From the NCBI RefSeq assembly GCF_900091315.1, contig NZ_FLSP01000086.1, positions 1 through 36,532 on the forward strand: a stretch of DNA of 36,532 bases, read 5' to 3'. Source of the DNA: Streptomyces sp. DI166 (GTDB lineage Bacteria > Actinomycetota > Actinomycetes > Streptomycetales > Streptomycetaceae). A program made the translations under genes and the position numbers. The notes below the pieces were generated by a model, which was given only the letters and a program-made list of their open reading frames with translations, ran no database searches and was not told where the DNA came from. Below, piece after piece: positions 25,272 to 33,501 of the stretch. The first letter of the stretch is position 1. Every line of letters begins with the position of its first letter.

Positions 25272-27050
25272 CTACTTCTTCGGCGGCACCGTCGGCATTC
25301 CCAGGAACGGCAGTCGCAGCGCGCCGAACGCCTCCGCCGGAACCGCCGGCGACTTCGGCTCCACCGGCTGGAGCCGCTCGTACGGCTGGTTCTGCGCGGG
25401 GCGCGGGTCCTCCTCGCCCTTGTTGGGCCAGTACGACATCGCCCGCTCGGCCTGCGCCGTGATGGTCAGCGACGGGTTCACGCCCAGGTTCGCCGAGACC
25501 GCGGCGCCGTCGACCACCGAGATGCCCGGGTGGCCGTAGAGCCGGTGGTACGGGTCGATCACACCGGTCTGAGGAGAGTCCCCGATCGGGCAGCCGCCGA
25601 GGAAGTGCGCGGTGAGCGGGGTGCCCATCAGTTCGCCGATGTTGGAGCCGGCGAAGCCGTTGATCGACGCGGCCAGGGCACTCGCGCCCTCGGTGGCGGC
25701 CTTGATCTGGGTCGGGTTGGGGGCGCCGTGGCCCTGGCGCGCGGTGAGCATGCCCTTGCCGATGCCGCCCTGCTTCAGGTGTGTCGTCAGGGAGTTGTCC
25801 AGCGACTGCATCACCAGGCCGATGATGGTCCGCTCCGACCAGCGGCGGTTGGAGAGCGAGCGCAGCACCAGCAGCGGATGCCGGACGGCGTTGGAGAGCC
25901 AGGCCCCGAGGCGCGGGCCGCCGTCGGTGTAGGGCACCTGGAGGATGGTCAGGCTGCCCATGGAGTTGGAGCCCTTGCCGTAACGGACGGGCTCGATATG
26001 GGTGTTGGCGTCCGGGTGGACGGAGGAGGTGATGGCGACGCCGCGGGTGAAGTCGACCTTCTTCTCGCCGGTCGCCTTGCGGTAGCGGCGGTTGTCGGTC
26101 TGGGCGCCCACCAGTGCCTCGGAGTTGGTGCGGGTCAGCTCGCCCAGCTTGGGCGAGAGGTGGGGCAGGTTGCGGGTGGCCTTCATACGGTGCAGCAGGG
26201 TCTGGGTGCCGTAGGTGCCCGCGGCGAGGACGACCCGGCGGGCCTTGAAGACGCGGCCCTTGCCCTTCTTCTTCCGGTCCGTGGGCAGGGTGGTGACGGC
26301 GTAACCGCCCTGCGAGTCCTCCGTGACCGCCACCACCGTGGTCATGGGGTGCACGACCGCGCCCGCCTGCTCGGCGAGGTAGAGGTAGTTCTCGTTGAGG
26401 GTGTTCTTCGCGCCGTGACGACAGCCCGTCATGCACTCGCCGCACTCGGTGCAGGCCCGGCGGGCGGGTCCGGCGCCGCCGAAGTACGGGTCCTCGACCT
26501 GCTCGCCGGGTGCCGCGCGCCGGGAGCCGTCGGCGTCCTCGCCGTCGCCGAAGAAGACCCCGACCGGCGCCATGTGGAAGGTGTCCCCGACGCCCATCTT
26601 CTGGGCGGCGTCCTTGAGATGGACGTCGGAGGGGGTCATGGTCGGGTTGAGCCGTACGCCGAGCATCCGCTGGGCCTGGTCGTAGTACGGCTTCAACTCC
26701 TCCTGCCAGTCGGTGATGTCCCGCCACTGCGGGTCCTCGAAGAACGGCTTCGGCGGTACGTAGAGGGTGTTGGCGTAGTTGAGGGACCCGCCGCCCACGC
26801 CCGCACCGGCCAGCACCATGACGTTGCCCAGCAGATGGATGCGCTGGATGCCGAACAGGCCGAGCTTCGGCGCCCAGAGGTAGTTCTTCAGGTCCCAGGA
26901 GTTCTTCGGCAGGGTGTCGCGGGTGAAGCGGCGGCCCGCCTCCAGGACGCCCACGGTGTAGCCCTTCTCCGTCAGGCGCAGGGCGGTCACCGAGCCGCCG
27001 AAGCCGGAGCCGACGACGATGACGTCGTAGTCGTAAGCGTCCTCAGGCAC
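25272..27050 (-). CDS. GMC family oxidoreductase, ChoD-like
   Basis: A 592-aa flavoprotein. The FAD dinucleotide motif is VVGSGFGGS (residues 12-20), with the GMC signature element GAGVGGGSLNYANTLYVPP (82-100) and the C-terminal GGCPIGD ... VVDGAAV. Cys200, Cys203, Cys206 and Cys210 (CTECGECMTGC) form a perfect CxxCxxCxxxC motif like a [4Fe-4S] site, known from other ChoD-like GMC proteins. In mycobacteria choD lies near the gua genes, as here. Cholesterol is not the necessary substrate; a sterol or other alcohol oxidase role is only a guess. GTG 27050 is chosen because GGAG lies about nine bases upstream. Likely co-transcribed with the dehydrogenase gene 54 bases upstream. Confidence 0.88.
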   Translation of the reverse strand: MPEDAYDYDVIVVGSGFGGSVTALRLTEKGYTVGVLEAGRRFTRDTLPKNSWDLKNYLWAPKLGLFGIQRIHLLGNVMVLAGAGVGGGSLNYANTLYVPPKPFFEDPQWRDITDWQEELKPYYDQAQRMLGVRLNPTMTPSDVHLKDAAQKMGVGDTFHMAPVGVFFGDGEDADGSRRAAPGEQVEDPYFGGAGPARRACTECGECMTGCRHGAKNTLNENYLYLAEQAGAVVHPMTTVVAVTEDSQGGYAVTTLPTDRKKKGKGRVFKARRVVLAAGTYGTQTLLHRMKATRNLPHLSPKLGELTRTNSEALVGAQTDNRRYRKATGEKKVDFTRGVAITSSVHPDANTHIEPVRYGKGSNSMGSLTILQVPYTDGGPRLGAWLSNAVRHPLLVLRSLSNRRWSERTIIGLVMQSLDNSLTTHLKQGGIGKGMLTARQGHGAPNPTQIKAATEGASALAASINGFAGSNIGELMGTPLTAHFLGGCPIGDSPQTGVIDPYHRLYGHPGISVVDGAAVSANLGVNPSLTITAQAERAMSYWPNKGEEDPRPAQNQPYERLQPVEPKSPAVPAEAFGALRLPFLGMPTVPPKK

Positions 27051-27104
27051 GTGCGTTGTCTCCTTTGCGCAAGCCGTGCGGCGGGCGTCGTTCAAAGCGA
27101 CGGC

Positions 27105-28718
27105 CTAGCGGAACCGGAAGGCCTTCATCAGCCGCAGGCTGCGGCTCATGAACTGGGCGTACTTCTCGTCGTCCATGCCGAGCGAGGGCGCCATCGGCAG
27201 CAGACGCTGGTGGGCGACGGTCTGGGCCTCGGTGTACTTGAGGATGCCCTCGGAGCCGTGGCGGCGGCCGAGGCCGGAGTCCTTCATGCCGCCCATCGGG
27301 GACTGGACGCTGCCGTAGGCGGGCGCGTAGCCCTCGTTGACGTTGACGGTGCCGGTGCGCAGCCGGGCGGCGACGGCGCGGCCGCGGCGGCCGTCCTTCG
27401 TCCAGACCGAGGAGTTGAGGCCGTAGGGCGTGGCGTTGGCGTGCTCGATCGCCTCGTCCTCGCTGCTGAAGCGGTAGAGGGAGACGACCGGGCCGAAGGT
27501 CTCCTCGGTGCAGACCGCCATGGGGGCCTCGACGCCGTCCAGGATGGTCGGTTCGAAGAAGTACGGGCCGATGTCGGGGCGGGCGACGCCGCCGGCGACG
27601 AGCTTGGCGCCCTTGGCGACGGCCTCCTCGACATGCCGCTTGACGGTCTCCAACTGGCGCTCGCCGACCAGGGAGCCCATGTCGGCGCCGTAGGCGAGGG
27701 AGCGGCCGAGGCGCATGGCCTTGGTACGGGCGGCGAAGCGCTCGACGAAGGCGTCGGCGATGGACTCGTGGACGTAGAGCCGCTCGATGGAGATGCACAG
27801 CTGGCCCGCGGAGGAGAAGCAGGCGCGGACGGCTCCGGCGGCGGCCTTCTCGATGTCGGCGTCGGCGAGGACCAGCATGGCGTTCTTGCCGCCGAGTTCG
27901 AGGGAGACGCCGACCAGCCGGGCGGCGGCGCTCCGGGCGACCTCGCGGCCGGTGCGGGTGGAGCCGGTGAAGGAGACGTAGTCGGCGTGGCGGACGACCT
28001 CGGGGCCGATGACGGGGCCCTCGCCGAGCACGACCTGGAAGACGTCGGCGGGCAGTCCGGCCTCTATCAGCAGGTCACGGGCCCACAGGGCGGTCAGGCA
28101 GGTCTCGGTGTCCGGCTTCATCACCACGGCGTTGCCCGCGACGAAGGCGGGCAGGGCGTCGCCGACGGAGAGCTCCAGCGGGTAGTTCCAGGGCGCGATC
28201 TGGCCGACGACTCCGCGGGGGTGGCGCAGTTCGGTCACCTTGGTGAGGGTGGGCATGGCCCCGGCGTGCCGCTTGGGCTTGAGGTAGGCGGCGGCGCGGC
28301 GGCCGTAGTGCCGGGCGGCGACCGCGACGGCCTGCACCTCCTCGTGCGCGTGCAGGCGGGCCTTGCCGGTCTCCAGCTGGATGAGGTCCAGCACCTCGGC
28401 CTGGCGGGCCAGCACCAGGTCGTGGAAGCGCAGCAGGACGGCGGCGCGCTCGCGTACCGGGGTCTGCGCCCAGACGGCCTGGGCGGCGCGGGCGGCGGCG
28501 TAGGCCTTCTCCACGTCCTCGGGCGTGGACTCCGGCAGGTCCGCCAGCTTCTCGCCGGTGAACGGCGTGTGGTTGGCGGTCCGGCCCGATCCGGCCACGC
28601 CCCGGGTCAGCTGGGCGACCAGCTCGGGGGTGACCACGTCGGCGGCCGTGCGGGCGCCCTCGGGGGCGGGAGCGAGGGGATTCGTGCCGGTCTGTACCGG
28701 GGCCTGCGAGTCCGTCAT
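27105..28718 (-). CDS. gabD2: Succinate-semialdehyde dehydrogenase, GabD2-like
   Basis: A 537-aa NAD(P)-dependent aldehyde dehydrogenase. The catalytic Cys is Cys308 (SSAGQLCISIERL) and the general base Glu274 (SLELGGKN); the cofactor loop is VSFTGSTRTGREV and the Asn of WNYPLELS assists catalysis. In length and the MGGMKDSGLGRRHGSEG ending it matches the GabD2-type succinate-semialdehyde dehydrogenases of actinobacteria. The reaction oxidises succinic semialdehyde to succinate, part of GABA use or a 2-oxoglutarate bypass; substrate range is inferred. ATG 28718. It is first of a likely two-gene operon with the GMC oxidoreductase. Confidence 0.9.
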   Translation of the reverse strand: MTDSQAPVQTGTNPLAPAPEGARTAADVVTPELVAQLTRGVAGSGRTANHTPFTGEKLADLPESTPEDVEKAYAAARAAQAVWAQTPVRERAAVLLRFHDLVLARQAEVLDLIQLETGKARLHAHEEVQAVAVAARHYGRRAAAYLKPKRHAGAMPTLTKVTELRHPRGVVGQIAPWNYPLELSVGDALPAFVAGNAVVMKPDTETCLTALWARDLLIEAGLPADVFQVVLGEGPVIGPEVVRHADYVSFTGSTRTGREVARSAAARLVGVSLELGGKNAMLVLADADIEKAAAGAVRACFSSAGQLCISIERLYVHESIADAFVERFAARTKAMRLGRSLAYGADMGSLVGERQLETVKRHVEEAVAKGAKLVAGGVARPDIGPYFFEPTILDGVEAPMAVCTEETFGPVVSLYRFSSEDEAIEHANATPYGLNSSVWTKDGRRGRAVAARLRTGTVNVNEGYAPAYGSVQSPMGGMKDSGLGRRHGSEGILKYTEAQTVAHQRLLPMAPSLGMDDEKYAQFMSRSLRLMKAFRFR

Positions 28719-28752
28719 GACGCGCAGGGTATGCCGCGGGGGAAGCTTTGTG

Positions 28753-28764
28753 TACCCGTCGGTA
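28753..28764 (-). promoter_or_regulatory. TACC-N4-GGTA dyad upstream of the dehydrogenase operon
   Basis: TACC (28753-28756), CGTC, GGTA (28761-28764) is a TetR-type dyad 35 bases upstream of the dehydrogenase start. Overlapping it, CCCGT (28755-28759) and ACGGG (28765-28769) form a second inverted repeat. No regulator gene is adjacent. It is a plausible operator only. Confidence 0.4.
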
Positions 28765-28822
28765 ACGGGGATTCACCGAGTGCTCACATGCTGCCAGCGA
28801 CCACTGGCAACAAACACGCTGA

Positions 28823-30463
28823 TCAGGGCGTTGTGGCAATGGTGAGCCGGTCCCGGGCGGTGTTGAAAACCTCCGTGCCCAGCTTCTCCTCCGCGCCGCC
28901 CTCGGGCATCTCCACAAGCAGCTCGTACAGGCGGTTGTCGTCGGTGCGCACGAACAGCTCCATGACCCGCTTGCGCAGGTCCGGGTCGCCGTAGGTGCTG
29001 TCGGCCTGGACGGCCTCCCAGCCGTGGAGGGTGGTCTCGGTGTACCGCGTTCTCGCGTTCCCGAAGAACTTCCAGGTCTCCGCGTGCTGCTTCGCCTGGC
29101 TCACGGGGGTGCCGGGTGCCCGGTCCCACCGGGTGAGGCGGAGCTGGACGGGCCCGTCCGGGTCGGCGTACTCGACCGTGCGGGGCTGTACCTCGGCGCT
29201 GCCCGAGCGGGCGAACTCCTGGTACTCGGCGGGGAGGACGAGGGTGGCGCCCATGGGCTTCTCGGTGAGGGAGACCCAGCCGTCGGAGAGAGCGGGAGTG
29301 GGGGTGGGGGTGGGGGTGGGCTTGGCACTGCGTCCTTGTTCCGCCGCCTCGGGCCGGGTGGCCGCCCCGCTGTCGGGCCCGGTGAGGAAGGAGACCGCGA
29401 GCCAGCAGGCGCCGACCAGGAGGGCGCCGAGGAGGGCCAGCGGGAGGGGGCGGCGGTGCAGGGGGCGGCGCGGGGACGGGGGTGACGGTGGGTCGGGTAC
29501 GGATATCGGCCCGGCGGCGGTCTCGGGGTCCGGGGCCAGCCGCATCGTGCGGATGTCCTCGCCGAACTCCGGCAACTGGGAGGCGTCCTGCGGCTCGGGG
29601 GCGTCCGGTGACTCGGGCTCGTACGGCTTCTCGGGGGCCGCGGCCTGAAGCGCCGCCGCGGTCTCGGCGGCGTCGGGGCGGTCGGCTGGGTCCTTGGCGA
29701 GCAGGCGGACCAGGAGCGGGGCGAGGGGGCCGGCGCGCTCGGGCTCGGGCGGGTCCGCGGAGAGGATCGCGGCGAGCGTGGACTCCACCGTCGTACGGCG
29801 GAACGGGGACCAGCCCTCCACGGCGGCGTACAGCAGCACGCCGAGGGACCACAGGTCGGAGGCGGGGCCCGCGGTACGGCCGGACATCCGCTCGGGGGCG
29901 ACGAACTCCAGCGAGCCGACGAACTCGCCGGTGGCGGTGAGGGATTCCTCGCCCTGGATGTGGGCGATGCCGAAGTCGGTGAGCACGACCCGGCCGTGCG
30001 GTCCGAGCAGGACGTTGGCGGGCTTCACGTCCCGGTGCACGATGCCCACGGAGTGCGCGGCGCGCAGGGCGCCGAGCACGGCGAGGCCGGTGCGGGCGGC
30101 TTCGGCGGGGTCCATCGGGCCCCGCTTGAGCACCTCGTGCAGCGACTCGCCGCGCACCAGCTCCATGACGATCCAGGGCAGCCCGTCCTCCTCCACGACC
30201 ACGTCGTGGATGGAGACGGCGCAGGGGTGGTCCACCCGGGCGGCGGCCCGTGCCTCCCGGGAGAGCCGGTGCGCGGCCCGCTGATAGGCCTCGTCCTCCG
30301 GTTCCCCGGGCAGCCGGGGCTCCTTCACGGCGACATCCCGGTCGACGAGCCCGTCGTGGGCCCGCCAGACGGTACCCATACCCCCGGAGCCGATCCGCTC
30401 GATCAGCCGGTAGCGCCCGCCGACCAGGCGTCCGCCGCGCTGGTGTTCGCCGCCGTCACTCAT
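28823..30463 (-). CDS. Membrane Ser/Thr protein kinase 1 (PknB family)
   Basis: A 546-aa eukaryotic-type kinase. The kinase domain (residues 16-273) has the glycine loop GSGGMG, Lys47, HRD (143-145), DFG (163-165) and APE (189-191). A Pro/Glu/Asp-rich juxtamembrane region (about 275-335), one membrane helix (about 340-361) and an extracytoplasmic domain of about 155 residues follow, the latter after a PTPTPTPTP linker. The outer domain (GWVSLTEKPMGATLVLPAEY ... VEYADPDGPVQLRLTRW) resembles those of the other kinases here and lacks PASTA repeats. A strong leaderless promoter precedes ATG 30463. It is the last of the kinase array. Confidence 0.93.
   Translation of the reverse strand: MSDGGEHQRGGRLVGGRYRLIERIGSGGMGTVWRAHDGLVDRDVAVKEPRLPGEPEDEAYQRAAHRLSREARAAARVDHPCAVSIHDVVVEEDGLPWIVMELVRGESLHEVLKRGPMDPAEAARTGLAVLGALRAAHSVGIVHRDVKPANVLLGPHGRVVLTDFGIAHIQGEESLTATGEFVGSLEFVAPERMSGRTAGPASDLWSLGVLLYAAVEGWSPFRRTTVESTLAAILSADPPEPERAGPLAPLLVRLLAKDPADRPDAAETAAALQAAAPEKPYEPESPDAPEPQDASQLPEFGEDIRTMRLAPDPETAAGPISVPDPPSPPSPRRPLHRRPLPLALLGALLVGACWLAVSFLTGPDSGAATRPEAAEQGRSAKPTPTPTPTPALSDGWVSLTEKPMGATLVLPAEYQEFARSGSAEVQPRTVEYADPDGPVQLRLTRWDRAPGTPVSQAKQHAETWKFFGNARTRYTETTLHGWEAVQADSTYGDPDLRKRVMELFVRTDDNRLYELLVEMPEGGAEEKLGTEVFNTARDRLTIATTP
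29300..29320 (+). repeat. G-quadruplex-type tract in the kinase 1 linker
   Basis: The plus strand has GGGGG-T-GGGGG-T-GGGGG-T-GGG, four G-runs with single-base loops, the pattern of a very stable parallel quadruplex. It encodes the PTPTPTPTP linker on the other strand, so it may merely reflect codon choice. It is on the template strand for the kinase mRNA. Confidence 0.6.
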
Positions 30464-30469
30464 GCCCCA

Positions 30470-30499
30470 TGCCTATCGCGCGCGGCGGGCGCTTGTCGA
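30470..30499 (-). promoter_or_regulatory. Leaderless promoter of kinase 1
   Basis: On the minus strand TCGACA (30499-30494), 18 bases, TAGGCA (30475-30470). Seven bases downstream of the -10 is the ATG at 30463, so the mRNA should be leaderless, which fits the lack of a ribosome-binding site. Confidence 0.65.
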
Positions 30500-30544
30500 C
30501 GCGGGGCCGAACGGCGGGTCCGGCAGCGGGTCCGGCGGCGTGGA

Positions 30545-32227
30545 TCAGGGGTTGTGGATCTTCCAGTTGTCGATCGCCGTCTGCGCGATGTCGCGGCTGT
30601 CCTCGGTGAAGTAGCCCTCGCCCGGGTAGTCGATCCACAGCCGGTGCATGTCGCCGTTGTCCGCGCGGTAGTACAGCACCCGTGCCTCACGCTTGAGCGG
30701 GGCCGTGCTGCTCGTCGTCGTGTACTTGATGATGTTCTCGGCGGCCTCCCGCTCCTTCCAGCGGGTCTCCTTCGGCTTCCCGGAGGGGGCCGGGTCGCTC
30801 GCCATGTCCCAGGTGTACTCGCCGTCCTTGAGCGACTCCCAGTCGGCGAACGCCTTCTCGCTCGCGCTGCCCGGGATCTCGCCGTCCTTGTCGTCCTTCT
30901 TGATGTCCCGGTCGACGGTGATCCGCACGGCCCCGCTGGGGTCGGCGTACCGCACGATGGTCCCGTCCGAATCGCTCTCGTCGGGGAGCTTCTTGAAGCC
31001 CGGCGGCATGCTGAGGGTGCTGCCGACCTTCGTGCCGAGGTCCTGTGCCTTCCAGCCGTCGGGCGTGGACCCGGCGAAGGGGTCGGCGAGGACGAGGTAC
31101 GCCGCCACGGCCGCCGCGACGACGCCGGCGCCGATCACGGTCAGCGCCTTGACCCCGAGACGGATCCCCCAGCCCTGGTCGCCGCCGTCGGCGCTGCCGA
31201 GCCGCACGACCTGCGTGGGTGCGGGCGCCGGGGGATTCGCCGCCGCCTCCAGCAGCGCGCGCGTCTGGGTCGCGTTCGGGCGGTGGGACGGGTCCTTCTG
31301 GAGGAGGCCGGTGATGACCTCGGCGAGGGGGCCCTGCGCGGAGGCGGGGGCGGCCGGGGTCGCGTTGAGGACGGACTGCAGCGTGGCCGGGGTGTTGCTG
31401 CGGCGGAACGGCGAGACGCCCTCCGTCGCCGCGTACAGCACCACGCCGAGCGACCACAGGTCCGAGGCCGGGCCGGGCCGCTGCCCCAGCACCCGCTCGG
31501 GCGCGATGTACTCGGGCGAGCCCACGAAGCCGCCGGTGTCGGTGAGGTTGGTCTCGCCCTCGATCTGGGCGATGCCGAAGTCGGTGAGCACGACCCGGTC
31601 GTGCCGTCCGAGCAGCACGTTGTCCGGCTTCACGTCCCGGTGCAGGATGCCCGCCGCGTGCGCGGCCTCCAGCGCGCCGAGCACTTCGAGGCCGATCCGG
31701 GCCGCCTCGCGCGCGCCGAGGGTGCCCTCCTGCAGAACGCTGCCGAGTGAACGTCCCTGCACCAGCTCCATGACGATCCACGGCTGACCGTCGACGACCG
31801 CGACATCGTGCACGTTCACCACGGCCGGGTGGTCGAGGCGGGCCGCGGCACGGGCCTCACGGCGCATCCGCTCGAAGGCGTTGGCGCGTTCCCGCTCCGG
31901 CAGGTGGTCCGGGATCCGCGGCTCCTTGACGGCGACCTCGCGGTCCACCGTCTCGTCCTTGGCCCGCCACACCGTGCCCATGCCGCCGTGCCCGAGCTTG
32001 CTCAGCAGCCGGTACCGGCCCGCGATCAGGCGCCCGGCGCCGGGATCCTGGGCGGCGGGCGGCTGAGGCGGCACCACCTGGGTGGGCGCCGCATAGGGGT
32101 TGCCCGGGTGCGGCACACTGTCCGGATGCGGCACGCCCGCGGACGGCCTCGGCGGCTGCAGGCCGAAACTGGTTGGCTCGTCGGCCCCGTAGGGGGCTCC
32201 CCCGTTGCTGCTCATGGGTTCATCCAT
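30545..32227 (-). CDS. Membrane Ser/Thr protein kinase 2 (PknB family)
   Basis: A 560-aa kinase. A disordered Pro-rich N-terminus (1-65) leads into the kinase domain (about 70-330) with GHGGMG, Lys101, HRD (196-198), DFG (216-218) and APE (242-244). A membrane helix (361-381) is followed by an extracytoplasmic domain (about 385-560; GSTLSMPPGFKKL ... IVRYADPSGAVRITVDRD). That outer domain shows the same Y-A-D-P element as kinase 1, so the two probably arose by duplication. ATG 32227 (MDEP) and ATG 32215 (MSSN) are both possible; the first is given. It may be expressed from its own promoter, as gaps between kinases are 65-120 bases. Confidence 0.92.
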   Translation of the reverse strand: MDEPMSSNGGAPYGADEPTSFGLQPPRPSAGVPHPDSVPHPGNPYAAPTQVVPPQPPAAQDPGAGRLIAGRYRLLSKLGHGGMGTVWRAKDETVDREVAVKEPRIPDHLPERERANAFERMRREARAAARLDHPAVVNVHDVAVVDGQPWIVMELVQGRSLGSVLQEGTLGAREAARIGLEVLGALEAAHAAGILHRDVKPDNVLLGRHDRVVLTDFGIAQIEGETNLTDTGGFVGSPEYIAPERVLGQRPGPASDLWSLGVVLYAATEGVSPFRRSNTPATLQSVLNATPAAPASAQGPLAEVITGLLQKDPSHRPNATQTRALLEAAANPPAPAPTQVVRLGSADGGDQGWGIRLGVKALTVIGAGVVAAAVAAYLVLADPFAGSTPDGWKAQDLGTKVGSTLSMPPGFKKLPDESDSDGTIVRYADPSGAVRITVDRDIKKDDKDGEIPGSASEKAFADWESLKDGEYTWDMASDPAPSGKPKETRWKEREAAENIIKYTTTSSTAPLKREARVLYYRADNGDMHRLWIDYPGEGYFTEDSRDIAQTAIDNWKIHNP

Positions 32228-32296
32228 ATCGCGGCACGGGCCCCACGTTCCACTTCGAACACTGTCCGGTAGCAGACCCGTGACCCGAGGCGCGCC

Positions 32297-33436
32297 TTAT
32301 CTCCCATTTATGTGCGTGCGTGAGGACAGCGACGCCGAGGGCGAGTGCGGCGAGTGCGAGGGCGGGACCGACGTACTCACCGACGTCCCGGGCGCCGGGC
32401 TGCTCGACACCGGACTCGTCGGCGCCGGAACGTTTCCGCCCCCTCCCTCGCGCATCAGCAGCGCCACCCCCGACACCCCGGCCACGGCCACCGCGGCCAC
32501 CAGCACGCCGCCCACCAGCAGCCCACGCGGCGACCGCCACACCGAGGTGACCGGCGCCGACTCCGGCGAACGCCCCGTGGCCAGCAGTTCCCGCAGCATC
32601 CACTCGGCCCGCACCGCGTCCAGCCGCCGCATCGGGTCGCGCTCCAACAGCCCGCGCACGACCGGCAGCAGCGGTCCCGTCTGCGGGGGCGGCCGTATCT
32701 CGTCGAAGAGGACCGCGTGCAGGATGCCGCCCATCGAGTCCCGCCGGAACGGCGACTGGCCGCTGACCGCCGTGCACAGCAGCGCCCCCAGCGACCACAG
32801 GTCGGAGGCGGGACCGGTACCGGCGCCGGACATCCGCTCGGGCGCGGTGTACTCGGGCGAGCCCACGAAGGTGCCTGCCTCGGTGAGAGTGCTGGCGCCC
32901 GCGACCTGGGCGATGCCGAAGTCGGTGAGCACGACCCGGCCGGTCCCGGAGTCGATGAGCACGTTCGCGGGCTTGATGTCCCGGTGCAGCACCCCGGCCG
33001 CGTGCGCGGTGTGCAGCGCGCTCAGCAGATCCGCGCCGATCCGCGCGGCCTCGGCGGCGTCCACCGGGCCGTAGGCGGAGATCCGGTCGGCGAGCGAGCC
33101 GCCCTCGATCAACTCCATGACGATGTACGGCCGTTCGGCGTGCTCCACGATGTCGTGCACCACGATGATGTGCGGATGCCGCAGCCGTGCGACCGCCCTT
33201 GCCTCGCGCAGGGTCCGCTCCCGGCGCTGCCGGAGGTCCACCGGGCCGAGCGCGCCCGAGTCGCTCTCGTCGAAGGGGAACTCCTTGACGGCCACCCGTC
33301 GCCCGAGCAACTGGTCGGTGGCACGCCACACCACACCCATCCCGCCGCGCCCGATCCGGTCCTCCAGCCGGTAACGCCCCGCGATGACCCGGAAGTTGCC
33401 GTCCCCCTGATCCCCATGGGTCGCCATACGCCCCAT
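32297..33436 (-). CDS. Membrane Ser/Thr protein kinase 3, without sensor domain
   Basis: A 379-aa kinase, the shortest of the array. The kinase domain (about residues 20-290) has GRGGMG, Lys51, HRDIKPAN, DFG and an intact APE. One membrane helix (about 310-332) is followed by only about 45 Gly/Ser/Thr/Pro-rich residues ending in SSRTHINGR, so it lacks the folded outer domain of its neighbours. It may therefore sense through its cytoplasmic part or through partner proteins. ATG 33436 is listed; ATG 33427 (MATHG) is an alternative in frame. It has the same orientation as the others. Confidence 0.9.
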   Translation of the reverse strand: MGRMATHGDQGDGNFRVIAGRYRLEDRIGRGGMGVVWRATDQLLGRRVAVKEFPFDESDSGALGPVDLRQRRERTLREARAVARLRHPHIIVVHDIVEHAERPYIVMELIEGGSLADRISAYGPVDAAEAARIGADLLSALHTAHAAGVLHRDIKPANVLIDSGTGRVVLTDFGIAQVAGASTLTEAGTFVGSPEYTAPERMSGAGTGPASDLWSLGALLCTAVSGQSPFRRDSMGGILHAVLFDEIRPPPQTGPLLPVVRGLLERDPMRRLDAVRAEWMLRELLATGRSPESAPVTSVWRSPRGLLVGGVLVAAVAVAGVSGVALLMREGGGGNVPAPTSPVSSSPAPGTSVSTSVPPSHSPHSPSASLSSRTHINGR

Positions 33437-33501
33437 GATGCCCGCCGGACGCCCTGCTTCCCCGCCGCTGATCGGCCAACTCTGTTACAGATGCGCAGAG
33501 T

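Noticed and set aside
25530..28994. Very long plus-strand open frame antisense to GMC oxidoreductase and SSADH
   Set aside because: It is the complement of two clear enzymes in a frame that avoids stops because of GC bias; no recognisable domain.
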